Part shown: one piece after another, positions 8,368 to 17,042 of the stretch
Layout of the letters: each line of letters begins with the position of its first letter
Position numbering within the stretch: position 1 is the stretch's first letter
Assembly (NCBI GenBank): GCA_948602995.1
Contig: CAPEBR010000013.1
Coordinates: forward strand, 1-64,000
Length of the DNA: 64,000 bases
Origin: an uncultured Dorea sp.
GTDB taxonomy: Bacteria; Bacillota; Clostridia; Lachnospirales; Lachnospiraceae
Direction of reading: 5' to 3'
Made by a program: the position numbers and the translations under genes
The notes under the pieces: generated by a model
What the model was told of the DNA's origin: nothing
The model's input: only the letters and a program-made list of their open reading frames with translations
Databases searched by the model: none

Positions 8368-9164
8368 TCATAGATTTTCACACACATATGTTTCCGGATA
8401 AGATAGCGAAGGGAACCATAGATTTTCTCGCCAGTGTCTGTAAGACCAATCCGTACACAGACGGAACTTATGAGGGGCTTAAGAAGGAAACCTTGGCGTC
8501 AGGGGTGGATCTGTCTGTTGTCCTGCCCATTGTAACGAAGCCTTCACAGTTTGAATCTATCAATACATTTGCTTCTCATTATCAGGAAAGGCCGGTTCTT
8601 TCCTTTGGAAGTATTCATCCGGACTGTGAGAATTATAAAGAAAAGCTCCTGCAGATAAAGGAAATGGGATTTAAGGGAATCAAACTCCACCCTGATTATC
8701 AGGGGGTCTATTTTAACGACATTCGTTACAAAAGAATTATTTCCTTTGCTTCTGAACTTGATTTAATAATCAGCGTTCATGCCGGTGCGGACCCTAAATG
8801 TCCTGACGATATCCACTGTACGCCATTCATGTCTGCAGAGGTTATCCGGGATACCAAAGCGCCAAAGCTGGTACTTGCCCATATGGGAGGAAATGAACAA
8901 TGGGATGAAGTAGAAAAGTATCTTGTGGGAAGACAGGTTTATTTCGATACGGGCGTTGTACTGGATAAAATGCCTATGGAGCAGTTCTTAAGGATTGTCC
9001 GTACACATGGAGCGGACAGGATTTTTTTTGCTACAGATTCGCCCTGGGGCGGGCAGAAAGAATTTCTTGAGATTATCAGAAGGATGCCCCTTGCGGATGA
9101 TGAGAGGAAGAAAATTCTCGGTGAGAATGCCTGTAAGCTGTTGGGGTTTACTAGCTGCCGGTGA
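8364..9164 (+). CDS. Amidohydrolase-2 family (TIM-barrel metal-dependent hydrolase)
   Basis: The 266-residue protein begins MIIDFHTHMFP, giving the metal-binding H6-x-H8 pair of the amidohydrolase superfamily. Later metal-site candidates are in GIKLHPDYQG (about 102), ISVHAGAD (about 137), LAHMGG (about 175) and FFATDSPWG (about 220). Relatives include decarboxylases and lactonases of the COG2159 group; the substrate is not predictable. It starts at ATGA, overlapping the CBS gene stop, so the two are coupled. Confidence 0.85.
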   Translation: MIIDFHTHMFPDKIAKGTIDFLASVCKTNPYTDGTYEGLKKETLASGVDLSVVLPIVTKPSQFESINTFASHYQERPVLSFGSIHPDCENYKEKLLQIKEMGFKGIKLHPDYQGVYFNDIRYKRIISFASELDLIISVHAGADPKCPDDIHCTPFMSAEVIRDTKAPKLVLAHMGGNEQWDEVEKYLVGRQVYFDTGVVLDKMPMEQFLRIVRTHGADRIFFATDSPWGGQKEFLEIIRRMPLADDERKKILGENACKLLGFTSCR

Positions 9165-9229
9165 AATGAGGCAGGGTAGTAAAGAATAGATTTATTGAGC
9201 TAAAGCGAAGAAAGGATAATAATATAAGA

Positions 9230-9997
9230 GTGAATGAACAGGAGATTAATTCTTTACGGCTTGGGATAGAAGCGTATGACAGAGGAGATTATACACTTGC
9301 ATTTCCCCTTTTGTTAAAGGCAGCAGAAGCCGGAGACAGGGAAGCACAGTTCAGGTGCGGTGATCTGTATCAGGATGAAGAAAAGAGCGGCCAGTTTGAT
9401 AAGGAAAAAGCCATGTACTGGTACGAAAAGGCAGCAAAACAAGGACATGTGGAAGCCCAGCGCCGATATGGGCTGGCTTATTATATTGGCTGGGGAGAAG
9501 ATGGGATAACGGATAAGGAAGAAGCCTTTTACTGGTATGGAAAGGCAGCCGAACAGGGACATGCTGAGGCACAGTATCATTATGGCAGCATGTATGAGTA
9601 CGGAAATGGTACGGAGGAAGATCTTGAAAAAGCCGTGTATTGGTATAAAAAGGCCGCCAGACAGGGCAATACAGACGCAATGTGCCAGATTGGTTTTGTT
9701 TATGAAGTGGAGATGGAACCGGCTGATCTTAATAAGGCTCTGTACTGGTATGAAATGGCGGCTGCAGAGGGAAATGAAGAAGCATTATTTTCCTGCAGCC
9801 AGCTGCGTGACCAGATGGATATACCAGATCCAGAGAGTGAAGGAACCATCGGCCCGTGGGAGATATCCAAGATCAGACAGAGAGACCCGGAGACGATTCG
9901 TAAATGGGAGGATAAGGCAGGGCAGGGAGACCCAGAAGCTGCCTACCTGTGCGCCCTTTTTTATCTTTATGAAAAGAAGACTAAAAATAGATCTTAG
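9230..9997 (+). CDS. Sel1-repeat protein (first of a pair)
   Basis: The 255-residue protein is made of about six Sel1-like repeats, each of the form A-x-x-x-x-x-G-x-x-Y ... D-x-x-K-A-x-x-W-Y-x-K-A-A-x-Q-G. There is no signal peptide or membrane segment, so it is probably a cytoplasmic protein-binding scaffold. It starts at GTG after GAAAGGA; the C-terminus stops partway into a further repeat (EAAYLCALFYLYEKK), so it may be shortened. A second Sel1 protein begins 12 bases later. Function unknown. Confidence 0.8.
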   Translation: MNEQEINSLRLGIEAYDRGDYTLAFPLLLKAAEAGDREAQFRCGDLYQDEEKSGQFDKEKAMYWYEKAAKQGHVEAQRRYGLAYYIGWGEDGITDKEEAFYWYGKAAEQGHAEAQYHYGSMYEYGNGTEEDLEKAVYWYKKAARQGNTDAMCQIGFVYEVEMEPADLNKALYWYEMAAAEGNEEALFSCSQLRDQMDIPDPESEGTIGPWEISKIRQRDPETIRKWEDKAGQGDPEAAYLCALFYLYEKKTKNRS

Positions 9998-10009
9998 AAG
10001 GGAGACAAT

Positions 10010-11368
10010 ATGGGCTTATTCGGAAGCAGTACAAAAAAGGAAGCCAAAAAGCTTTACAATGAAGCATTACCGCTTTACGAACAGGGTAAATACGAGGAAG
10101 CCTTAGAACCTATGGGACAGGCAGCTGAACTAGACCATAAAGAAGCAATGTATTTATGCGGGAATATGGAGGCATCCATGGAGTATCACTCACTGATCGC
10201 CGCAAAATGGTATGCAAAGGCTGCGGAAAAAGGGCACTCCGAAGCGAAAAAAAAGTTAAATGATCTGTGCGTGGATTCCTCTGTCCGAAAGAAATACCAT
10301 CTAGAAAAGGAATTGATAAAAAGAGCAAAGAACGGGATGCCAGAGGCGCAATATGCATATGCGGATATGCTTTATCATGATGGTGTTGACAAAAATGATC
10401 CAGGCCGGGTGCTGCTTTCAGAGAAAGAACGCAAAAACAAAGATATAGAAGATGCATTAGTATGGGCATTAAAAGCAGCAGAACAGGGAAATATGGATGC
10501 CCAGCTTTTGTGCGCATTGATCTGTTCCGTAAATTTGAATGATAATGAAAGCGCTGCCAAATGGTATAAAACTGCCATAGGGCACGATAACCCCTGGGCA
10601 TACCATTCCTATGGCACATTTCTCTCAAGTAATAAACAATATAAAGAGGCGGCGGAATTTTTTCTGAAATCGTGGAATATGGGAGATTTTAAATGGTCAC
10701 CCATATCATGTATTGAAGCTTATAAAAATATTGGTACGAAAAAAAGCCGTGCAGAGGCGCTAAAGCTTTGCAGCAGAATAATCAGTGAACTAAGCAGGGC
10801 GAAACAGAAAAATGGGAATAAATCTGAATTCATAACGGAAATTGCCGCCGTTCTGTCTAATATGGGCCAGATTTACTATGAAGCGGGAGATAAAAATACT
10901 GCCCTTCAGTGGTTTCTGCGTTCCTACAATCTGAACGGCAGTATCAAAACTATACGCCGGTGTGCGAAGATGTATTACGAAGGAGACGGCATTAAGAAGG
11001 ATTACAAAAAGGCTTATAAGATTTATTCTTCTATGGCAGAAGATAAGGAGTATAACCGGGATGCCCTATACCAGTGTGGTATTATGAATTTTTTCGGCGA
11101 AGGCGTACCAGCATCCCCCGGGCAGGCCCTTCAATATTTCTTAAAACTATGGGACAGGGGGGACACGATGGGGCGCTATCTCTGCGCTGCTATGTACCAT
11201 GAAGGAATAGGGATTTCTCCAAACTCCGATGAGGCTTTTGAGCTGATACAAGGTTTTCCCCACGGTATCTTTGAAAGCAGGCAGGAAGAATGGATGCAGG
11301 AATGTATCAAACGGGGATATTATACATGGCCGCATTTAAGTCTGGAAACCCACACTGTTTATTTATAG
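10010..11368 (+). CDS. Sel1-repeat protein (second of a pair)
   Basis: This 452-residue protein starts MGLFGSSTKKEAKKLY and consists largely of tetratricopeptide/Sel1-like helical repeats (for example AAKWYAKAAEKGHSEAKKKL and AVQYFLKLWDRGDTMG-like segments, with the K-A-A-x-x-G signature). No transmembrane segment is visible. It is 12 bases downstream of the first Sel1 gene with AGAAGGGAG as ribosome site, and a family-2 hairpin follows. The two probably arose by duplication, and their partner proteins are not identifiable here. Confidence 0.8.
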   Translation: MGLFGSSTKKEAKKLYNEALPLYEQGKYEEALEPMGQAAELDHKEAMYLCGNMEASMEYHSLIAAKWYAKAAEKGHSEAKKKLNDLCVDSSVRKKYHLEKELIKRAKNGMPEAQYAYADMLYHDGVDKNDPGRVLLSEKERKNKDIEDALVWALKAAEQGNMDAQLLCALICSVNLNDNESAAKWYKTAIGHDNPWAYHSYGTFLSSNKQYKEAAEFFLKSWNMGDFKWSPISCIEAYKNIGTKKSRAEALKLCSRIISELSRAKQKNGNKSEFITEIAAVLSNMGQIYYEAGDKNTALQWFLRSYNLNGSIKTIRRCAKMYYEGDGIKKDYKKAYKIYSSMAEDKEYNRDALYQCGIMNFFGEGVPASPGQALQYFLKLWDRGDTMGRYLCAAMYHEGIGISPNSDEAFELIQGFPHGIFESRQEEWMQECIKRGYYTWPHLSLETHTVYL

Positions 11369-11369
11369 T

Positions 11370-11396
11370 GTTACTGTTCACTCCGTTCACAGTAAC
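11370..11396 (+). terminator. Short family-2 hairpin after the Sel1 pair
   Basis: GTTACTGT (11370-11377) pairs with ACAGTAAC (11389-11396) around TCACTCCGTTC. It begins one base after the Sel1 stop codon. There is no strong T-run, so terminator activity is uncertain. The same 27-bp unit recurs at 21337 and, inverted, at the end of the 133-bp element (54429-54455). Confidence 0.5.
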
Positions 11397-11434
11397 ATTC
11401 ACAAATCCATTTAAAATTTGCAATTAAAAACCTC

Positions 11435-11463
11435 TTGATTTTTCCCTGCTTTCATGCTACACT
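11435..11463 (+). promoter_or_regulatory. Promoter of the rplU-prp-rpmA operon
   Basis: TTGATT (11435-11440), 17 bp, TACACT (11458-11463). The predicted leader of about 95 bases precedes rplU. Confidence 0.55.
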
Positions 11464-11469
11464 TTATAA

Positions 11470-11566
11470 GTATGCCGCACAATGAGGTTTAAGTTTTGCA
11501 TATAAGAAAAAATCTTTTTAAATGCAGACACCGTAATTGGCGAGTAATGATAATAGGAGGTGCCAT
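11470..11566 (+). ncRNA. Candidate ribosomal protein L21 leader
   Basis: About 95 transcribed bases lie between the promoter and the rplU start. Firmicutes commonly carry a structured L21 leader here that mediates autoregulation. The GCAGACACCGTAATTGGCGA stretch just before the ribosome site looks like a conserved structured segment, but I could not fold or align it; the call rests mainly on position. Confidence 0.35.
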
Positions 11567-11875
11567 ATGTACGCAATTATAGCAACAGGTGGTAAACAGT
11601 ACAAAGTAGCCGAAGGCGATATCATTAAAGTAGAAAAGCTTGGTGTGGAAGCCGGAGAGTCTTATACCTTTGACCAGGTGCTTGCAGTAAGCGGAGACGG
11701 ATTAAAGGTTGGTAATCCGACCGTAGAAGGCGCAACTGTAGAGGCTTCTGTAGTTGAGAATGGAAAAGCGAGAAAAGTCATTGTTTACAAGTATAAGAGA
11801 AAAACTGGATACCATAAGAAGAATGGTCACAGACAGCAGTATACGGCAGTAAAGATTGACAAGATTAACGCTTAA
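11567..11875 (+). CDS. rplU: 50S ribosomal protein L21
   Basis: The 102-residue protein begins MYAIIATGGKQYKV, the invariant L21 N-terminus, and ends in the usual basic segment YKRKTGYHKKNGHRQQYT (key residues K-R-K-x-x-x-x-x-K-x-G-H-R-Q). It binds 23S rRNA in the large subunit. The ATG at 11567 follows AGGAGG; a TTG at 11537 further upstream would add ten unrelated residues and is rejected. prp and rpmA follow in the standard order. Confidence 0.97.
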   Translation: MYAIIATGGKQYKVAEGDIIKVEKLGVEAGESYTFDQVLAVSGDGLKVGNPTVEGATVEASVVENGKARKVIVYKYKRKTGYHKKNGHRQQYTAVKIDKINA

Positions 11876-11890
11876 TATTGGTGACAATTC

Positions 11891-12223
11891 ATGATTCATG
11901 CAGTCATATATCAGAACAGAGGAGAAGAATGTGTGGGATTTGCCCTTTCCGGGCATGCAGGATATGCGGATTCAGGAGAGGACATTGTGTGTGCGGCAGT
12001 CTCTGTGCTTGTCATTAATACACTAAATTCCCTGGAGCGTTTTACGGAGGATTGTTTTTCCCTTGATTCGGATGAAGAGAGAGGAATGATTGTCTGCAGA
12101 TTTGAAAATCGTCCGTCCCATGACGCGAAGCTTCTGCTTGACACCATGATCCTTGGTCTTTCTGATATGACAGATGACGAGAACTATGACGAATACATTC
12201 AATTAACATTCGAGGAGGTGTAA
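11891..12223 (+). CDS. prp: Ribosomal-processing cysteine protease Prp
   Basis: The 110-residue protein carries the Prp catalytic pair: H22 in SGHAGYA and C34 in DIVCAAVSVL. Prp removes the N-terminal extension of ribosomal protein L27 in Firmicutes and relatives. It sits between rplU and rpmA, as usual, and the very next gene encodes an L27 with exactly such an extension, so enzyme and substrate are adjacent. Confidence 0.93.
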   Translation: MIHAVIYQNRGEECVGFALSGHAGYADSGEDIVCAAVSVLVINTLNSLERFTEDCFSLDSDEERGMIVCRFENRPSHDAKLLLDTMILGLSDMTDDENYDEYIQLTFEEV

Positions 12224-12228
12224 CAACC

Positions 12229-12513
12229 ATGATGAAATTAAATCTTCAGTTTTTTGCTCATAAAAAGGGAGTTGGTTCCACAAAGAACGGCAGAGATTCC
12301 GAGTCCAAGAGACTTGGCGCCAAGAGAGCTGACGGACAGTTTGTAAAAGCTGGAAATATCCTTTACAGACAGCGCGGTACGAAGATCCATCCAGGTATCA
12401 ACGTAGGACGCGGCGGTGATGATACATTGTTCGCTCTCGTTGACGGTGTCGTAAGGTTCGAGAGAAAGGGAAGGGATAGAAAGCAGGTTTCTATCTACCC
12501 TGCAGCTGAATAG
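12229..12513 (+). CDS. rpmA: 50S ribosomal protein L27 with cleavable N-terminal extension
   Basis: The 94-residue protein starts MMKLNLQFFAHKKGVGST. L27 of Gram-negative bacteria begins near the AHKKG; the preceding LNLQFFA is the Prp recognition sequence, cut after the final F-A. Mature L27 reaches the peptidyl-transferase centre, so cleavage is essential in organisms with this form. GAGGAGGTG precedes two tandem ATGs (12229 and 12232), either of which could be used. An intrinsic terminator follows at 12529. Confidence 0.97.
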   Translation: MMKLNLQFFAHKKGVGSTKNGRDSESKRLGAKRADGQFVKAGNILYRQRGTKIHPGINVGRGGDDTLFALVDGVVRFERKGRDRKQVSIYPAAE

Positions 12514-12528
12514 GAACGAGGAAAAACG

Positions 12529-12559
12529 GGGTGTTGCATAAGGAGCAGCACCCTTTTTT
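12529..12559 (+). terminator. Intrinsic terminator between rpmA and obgE
   Basis: GGGTGTTGC (12529-12537) pairs with GCAGCACCC (12545-12553; one G-U pair), followed by TTTTTT. It would end or attenuate the ribosomal protein transcript before obgE. Confidence 0.88.
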
Positions 12560-12587
12560 GCCATAAGGTTAAGAAAGAGGTACAGGA

Positions 12588-13874
12588 ATGTTTGCAGACA
12601 GAGCAAAAATATTTATACGCTCAGGAAAGGGCGGCGACGGACATGTGAGCTTCCGGAGAGAGCTTTATGTTCCAAACGGCGGACCTGACGGCGGCGACGG
12701 CGGAAGAGGCGGCGACGTGATCTTTGAGGTCGATGAGGGGCTGAATACTCTCCAGGATTTCAGGCATCGCAGAAAATATACTGCCAAAGACGGGGAACCG
12801 GGCGGGAAGCGCAGATGCCACGGCAAGGACGCAGAGGATATCGTTCTGCGGGTGCCGGAGGGAACTGTGGTCAAGGAAGCAGAATCCGGAAAGGTGATTG
12901 CAGACATGTCCGGGGAGAACCGCCGCCAGATTATACTGAAGGGCGGAAGAGGAGGACTTGGGAATCAGCACTTTGCTACAGCAACCATGCAGATTCCAAA
13001 ATACGCACAGCCCGGCCGGCCTTCGCAGGAGCTGTGGGTAAGTCTAGAGCTTAAGGTGATTGCTGATGTAGGCCTTGTGGGATTTCCCAATGTAGGAAAA
13101 TCTACCCTTCTTTCCCGTGTGACAAATGCACAGCCAAAGATTGCCAACTATCACTTTACGACACTGAACCCGAATCTAGGCGTTGTAGACCTGGAGGATG
13201 CAAACGGTTTTGTGATCGCCGATATTCCGGGACTGATTGAGGGAGCCTCTGAGGGTGTAGGACTTGGCCATGAATTCCTGCGGCACATTGAGCGTACCAG
13301 GCTTATCGTCCATGTGGTGGATGCCGCCGGAAGTGAAGGGCGCGATCCTGTTGAGGATATTCATAAGATCAATGCAGAGCTTATGGCCTACAATGAAGAA
13401 GTCGCCAGGCGGCCCCAGGTTATTGCAGCCAATAAGACAGATCTGATTTACAGTGGAGAGGAAGAAGATCCGGTTGACAGGCTGAGAGCAGAATTTGAGC
13501 CAGAGGGAATCCGCGTGTTTCCCATTTCCGGCGTTACCGGAGCCGGAATCACCGAACTTCTTTATTATGTATCGGATGAGCTGAAAAAGCTTCCAGACGA
13601 GCCCGTTGTATTTGAGCAGGAATATTTCCCGGAGGAGGAGCTGATCTATATGGATCTTCCCTATACAGTTGAAAAGGAAGACGGAGTCTATGTGGTGGAA
13701 GGTCCGAAGATTGAAAAGATGCTCGGCTATACGAATCTTGATTCGGAAAAGGGCTTTGCCTTCTTCCAGAAATTTTTAAAAGATACGGGCATCCTCGATG
13801 AGCTTGAGTCTGCCGGTATCCAGGAAGGGGATACGGTCAGAATGTACGGGCTGCAGTTTGACTATTACAAATAA
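12588..13874 (+). CDS. obgE: GTPase Obg
   Basis: The 428-residue protein has the three Obg parts: the glycine-rich N-terminal fold (1-158; GKGGDGHVSFRRE, GGPDGGDGGRGGDV), the G domain (about 160-330; G1 GFPNVGKST, G3 DIPGLIEG, G4 NKTD) and a C-terminal OCT domain (about 350-428). Obg is a large-subunit assembly factor and stringent-response GTPase, also linked to sporulation in Bacillus. Length and start (MFADRAKIFI) are canonical. A family-3 repeat lies just after its stop codon. Confidence 0.96.
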   Translation: MFADRAKIFIRSGKGGDGHVSFRRELYVPNGGPDGGDGGRGGDVIFEVDEGLNTLQDFRHRRKYTAKDGEPGGKRRCHGKDAEDIVLRVPEGTVVKEAESGKVIADMSGENRRQIILKGGRGGLGNQHFATATMQIPKYAQPGRPSQELWVSLELKVIADVGLVGFPNVGKSTLLSRVTNAQPKIANYHFTTLNPNLGVVDLEDANGFVIADIPGLIEGASEGVGLGHEFLRHIERTRLIVHVVDAAGSEGRDPVEDIHKINAELMAYNEEVARRPQVIAANKTDLIYSGEEEDPVDRLRAEFEPEGIRVFPISGVTGAGITELLYYVSDELKKLPDEPVVFEQEYFPEEELIYMDLPYTVEKEDGVYVVEGPKIEKMLGYTNLDSEKGFAFFQKFLKDTGILDELESAGIQEGDTVRMYGLQFDYYK

Positions 13875-13876
13875 CA

Positions 13877-13930
13877 TGATACAAGCGTCAAAAGGTCATG
13901 CAATTTCATGCTTGCATGAAAAAGCATGAC
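13877..13930. repeat. Family-3 gene-end repeat (TGATACA type)
   Basis: The segment starts TGATACAAGCGTCAAAAG and contains the hairpin TTCATGC-TT-GCATGAA (13904-13919). A second copy, on the other strand, lies at 49604-49652, and a third, disrupted copy flanks the MITE-like element at 51571-51773. This copy begins 2 bases after the obgE stop codon. Confidence 0.6.
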
Positions 13931-13993
13931 TCCCAGACGCGTAAAATCCCGAAAAGCAGCCATTTTTCGTAGAAAAATGAAAGGAAGATAGAA

Positions 13994-14284
13994 ATGACAA
14001 CAAAGCAGAGAGCATATTTAAAAAGTCTTGCCATGACCATGGATCCGATCTTCCAGGCAGGAAAAAACAGCCTTACGCCTGAATTTGTAAAGGCAGTGTC
14101 AGAAGCCCTGGAAGCAAGGGAGCTTATTAAAGTCAGCGTGCTGAAAAACTGTGCGGACGACCCGAAGGAACTGGCGGCAGTTCTTGCGGAGCGGACACGT
14201 TCACAGGTTGTGCAGGTGATCGGGAAAAAGATCGTGCTGTACAGGGAAGGCAGGGACAAAAATAAAAAAATCCAGCTTCCATAA
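13994..14284 (+). CDS. yhbY: CRM-domain RNA-binding protein YhbY
   Basis: The 96-residue protein is a single CRS1/YhbY domain: N-terminal MTTKQRAYLKSLA, the GxxG-like loop region around QAGKNSLTPEF, and the C-terminal GKKIVLYR. The family binds pre-50S particles. It lies in the common Firmicutes order obgE-yhbY-nadD-yqeK-rsfS. Confidence 0.93.
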   Translation: MTTKQRAYLKSLAMTMDPIFQAGKNSLTPEFVKAVSEALEARELIKVSVLKNCADDPKELAAVLAERTRSQVVQVIGKKIVLYREGRDKNKKIQLP

Positions 14285-14311
14285 ACCATAAAAAGAAGGC
14301 AGGAGAGCAGT

Positions 14312-14920
14312 ATGAAAATTGGTATCATGGGCGGAACCTTTGATCCTGTTCACAACGGACACCTGATGCTGGGAAGGGCAGCGCTTGGGCAGTACCACCT
14401 GGATGAGGTATGGTTCATGCCAAACGGAAACCCTCCCCATAAAAAAAACGCTTCTATTGGTTCCTCTATCGATGCGCGCTGCGCAATGACGGAGCTTGCC
14501 ATAGAGGATGTGGCAGAATTCCGGCTCGAATTATACGAAGCAAAACAGAAAAAAGTGTGCTATACCTACGAGACCCTGGAGCATTTTCATAAGACGACGG
14601 AGGGTGCACAGTTCTATTTTATTGTCGGGGCTGATTCACTCTTCATGATCGAATCCTGGGTAAAGCCGGAGCGTATCTTCCCCTTGTGCACACTACTTGC
14701 TGCTTGCAGGGATGAGGTGTCCACGCCCGAAAAAATGCAGAAGCAGATTGAATATCTTGGGGAAAAATACAATGCCAGAATTGAGATATTAAGAGCCCCG
14801 CTGATGCCGGTATCTTCCCATGAGCTGAGGGAACGGATCAGGGCCGGAACCCCTTTTTCTGCTTGTGTGCCTTCGAAGGTAGCAGACTATATTAAAAAGG
14901 AAGGATTATATGGAGCATAA
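14312..14920 (+). CDS. nadD: Nicotinate-nucleotide adenylyltransferase
   Basis: The 202-residue enzyme makes deamido-NAD from nicotinate mononucleotide and ATP. It has the nucleotidyltransferase motif GGTFDPVHNGH (6-16), where the (H/T)xGH histidine is present, and the C-terminal SSHELRERIRAG (about 170). Length and start are standard (GGAGAGCAGT before ATG). It overlaps yqeK by 11 bases. Confidence 0.95.
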   Translation: MKIGIMGGTFDPVHNGHLMLGRAALGQYHLDEVWFMPNGNPPHKKNASIGSSIDARCAMTELAIEDVAEFRLELYEAKQKKVCYTYETLEHFHKTTEGAQFYFIVGADSLFMIESWVKPERIFPLCTLLAACRDEVSTPEKMQKQIEYLGEKYNARIEILRAPLMPVSSHELRERIRAGTPFSACVPSKVADYIKKEGLYGA

Positions 14921-15512
14921 GATCAGCAAGCTTCGCCGCAAGTTAAAGGGCGAACTGGACAGAGAACGATATGAGCATACATTAGGTGTCATGTATACTG
15001 CTGCATCCCTTGCCATGTGCCATGGTGCAGATATGGATCAGGCGCTTTTCGCAGGGCTTCTCCATGATTGTGCGAAGTGCATTCCCGCTAAAAAAAAGGT
15101 GAAGCTGTGCCGGAAATACCACCTGGGCATATCAGATGTGGAGTATCAGAATCCCAGTCTTCTTCACGCAAAGCTGGGTGCATTTTTTGCGGCGAAAAAG
15201 TACCATGTGAAGGATAAGGAAATTCTAGATGCAATCTCCAGCCATACGACAGGCCGCCCGCATATGAGCCTGCTGGAGAAGATCATCTATATTGCGGATT
15301 ACATGGAGCCTGGAAGAGCAGAACTTCCCAATATGGCTGCCGTGCGGGGGCTTGCCTTTCAGAACCTTGATGAATGTCTGTACCGCATTCTGAAGGATTC
15401 GCTTGATTATCTGAAGACAAAGGATCTGACAATTGATACAATGACAGAAAAAACATATGAGTATTATAAAAGGAAACTAAAAAAGGAGGAAGAAGAATGG
15501 AACAGGCATTAA
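14910..15512 (+). CDS. yqeK: HD-domain Ap4A hydrolase YqeK
   Basis: This 200-residue HD-domain phosphohydrolase has H52-D53 in LLHDCAK, plus further metal-site histidines at HTTGRP (about 112). YqeK-type enzymes hydrolyse diadenosine tetraphosphate symmetrically to ADP. It overlaps nadD by 11 bases and rsfS by 16, so the three genes are translationally coupled. Confidence 0.92.
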   Translation: MEHKISKLRRKLKGELDRERYEHTLGVMYTAASLAMCHGADMDQALFAGLLHDCAKCIPAKKKVKLCRKYHLGISDVEYQNPSLLHAKLGAFFAAKKYHVKDKEILDAISSHTTGRPHMSLLEKIIYIADYMEPGRAELPNMAAVRGLAFQNLDECLYRILKDSLDYLKTKDLTIDTMTEKTYEYYKRKLKKEEEEWNRH

Positions 15513-15838
15513 GTATGGCACGCATTGTATGCCGTGCACTGGAAGAGAAAAAGGGAGAGAAGGTCACTGTTTTAGACATCTCAAAAGTTTCTGTAATGGC
15601 AGACTATTTTGTCATTGCAAATGGAAACAATGACAGCCAGGTGCGCGCACTGGTGGAAAACGTGGACGAACAGATGCAGAAAGCGGGATATACGCTGAAG
15701 CAGCAGGAGGGGAAAGGCGGCGCATGGGTTCTGATGGACTACGGCGATGTTATTGTTCACATTTTTGACAAGGAAAACCGGCTGTTCTACAATCTTGAAA
15801 GGATTTGGAGCGACGGTGTTGTTGTGGAGAACCTGTAG
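15497..15838 (+). CDS. rsfS: Ribosome silencing factor RsfS
   Basis: The 113-residue protein matches the RsfS/Iojap family: VTVLDISKVSVMADYFVIANG (key D-x-S and A-D-Y-F) and GDVIVHIFDKENRLFYNLERIW in conserved order. RsfS binds L14 and blocks subunit joining when nutrients are limiting. The ATG at 15497 follows GGAGGAAGA inside the end of yqeK. The M50-like gene begins only 3 bases after its stop. Confidence 0.95.
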   Translation: MEQALSMARIVCRALEEKKGEKVTVLDISKVSVMADYFVIANGNNDSQVRALVENVDEQMQKAGYTLKQQEGKGGAWVLMDYGDVIVHIFDKENRLFYNLERIWSDGVVVENL

Positions 15839-15841
15839 TCC

Positions 15842-17005
15842 ATGGAAAAAAAGCATAATGAAAAGAAACGATTCCCCTGGCGGAAACATATCATCACCAT
15901 ATTATCCCTTCTACTTGGGGGTATATGCGGATTTCTGATTGCCAGATATGCACTGCAGCCGTCAGAAAGCTCTGACGGAGTGTTTCAGAATATTGGTTTA
16001 CATGACATGATACTGCCTTTTGCAGCCTTTCTTGTATCGTTCTACCTGCAGATTATACTTCATGAGACAGGACATCTGATTGGCGGGCTGTTAAGCGGAT
16101 ATTCCTTCAGTTCCTTCCGGATTAGCAGCTTTATGTGGATAAAGGAAAGGGGAGAAGTCCATTTCAGGCGTCTCTCTGTCGCTGGTACTGGTGGACAGTG
16201 TCTTATGGTTCCACCGGAAAATGATACAGATGACCGGGATATTCCAACCACGCTCTATAATATGGGCGGATCCGCTGTAAATCTAATAACAGGACTTCTG
16301 GCGCTGGGAATCTATCTGACATCCGGACGAACTTCCGTGATGTCCCTGTCTTTTCTCATGTTTGCTGTTGCGGGAATTGCATTTGCACTGATGAACGGCC
16401 TGCCTCTTCAGACGACACTGGTCAATAATGACGGATATAATGCGGTAACAATTTCCAAAAGCCCGTCTGCCAGGCAGGCATTTGCAGCACAGCTCAGACT
16501 GAACGCTTATCTTGCACAGGGCATCCGCATCAAGGATATGCCGTCAAAATATTTCCAGTTTCCTTCTGACGAGGAGATGAAGGACAGCCAGGTTGCTGTG
16601 GCCGGTATTCTGGCCTGCGGCCGTCTTCTTGACGAACACCGGTTTTCGGAAGCAAAAGAGTGGATTATACACTTTCTTGGACTGGAAAGCAGCATTGCAG
16701 GGCTGAACCGTAATATGTTGATCTGCGACCAGATTTACTGCAGCCTGCTCTGCAGAGAACCAGCACGGACTGTAGAGCAGCTTTTGACGAAACAGCAGAA
16801 AAAATTCATGAAAACCATGAAAAAATATCCATCCGTTCTCCGTACGGAATATACCTGCGCGCTTCTGATAGAAAACGACGGAAAAAAAGCGGAGAAGATA
16901 AAAGAGCAGTTTGAGAAAATATCCAGGACATACCCATATCCTGCGGATATACAGTGTGAGAGGGAACTTATGGAACTTGCATATGACTGCCATGTAGAAC
17001 GCTGA
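15842..17005 (+). CDS. M50-like membrane metallopeptidase
   Basis: The 387-residue protein has hydrophobic segments at about 17-35, 57-75, 145-160 and 168-186. The second ends in H74-E-T-G-H78, a zinc-binding HExxH within a membrane helix, and NNDGYN (D197 as a third-ligand candidate) follows the last helix, as in M50/site-2 proteases. A soluble C-terminal region (about 210-387) may bind substrate. It is coupled to rsfS (3-base gap), and a strong hairpin follows. Its substrate is unknown; sigma-factor or signal-peptide processing would be guesses. Confidence 0.78.
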   Translation: MEKKHNEKKRFPWRKHIITILSLLLGGICGFLIARYALQPSESSDGVFQNIGLHDMILPFAAFLVSFYLQIILHETGHLIGGLLSGYSFSSFRISSFMWIKERGEVHFRRLSVAGTGGQCLMVPPENDTDDRDIPTTLYNMGGSAVNLITGLLALGIYLTSGRTSVMSLSFLMFAVAGIAFALMNGLPLQTTLVNNDGYNAVTISKSPSARQAFAAQLRLNAYLAQGIRIKDMPSKYFQFPSDEEMKDSQVAVAGILACGRLLDEHRFSEAKEWIIHFLGLESSIAGLNRNMLICDQIYCSLLCREPARTVEQLLTKQQKKFMKTMKKYPSVLRTEYTCALLIENDGKKAEKIKEQFEKISRTYPYPADIQCERELMELAYDCHVER

Positions 17006-17042
17006 ATGTAAAACACACTAAAATGGTATCAAATAAACATAT

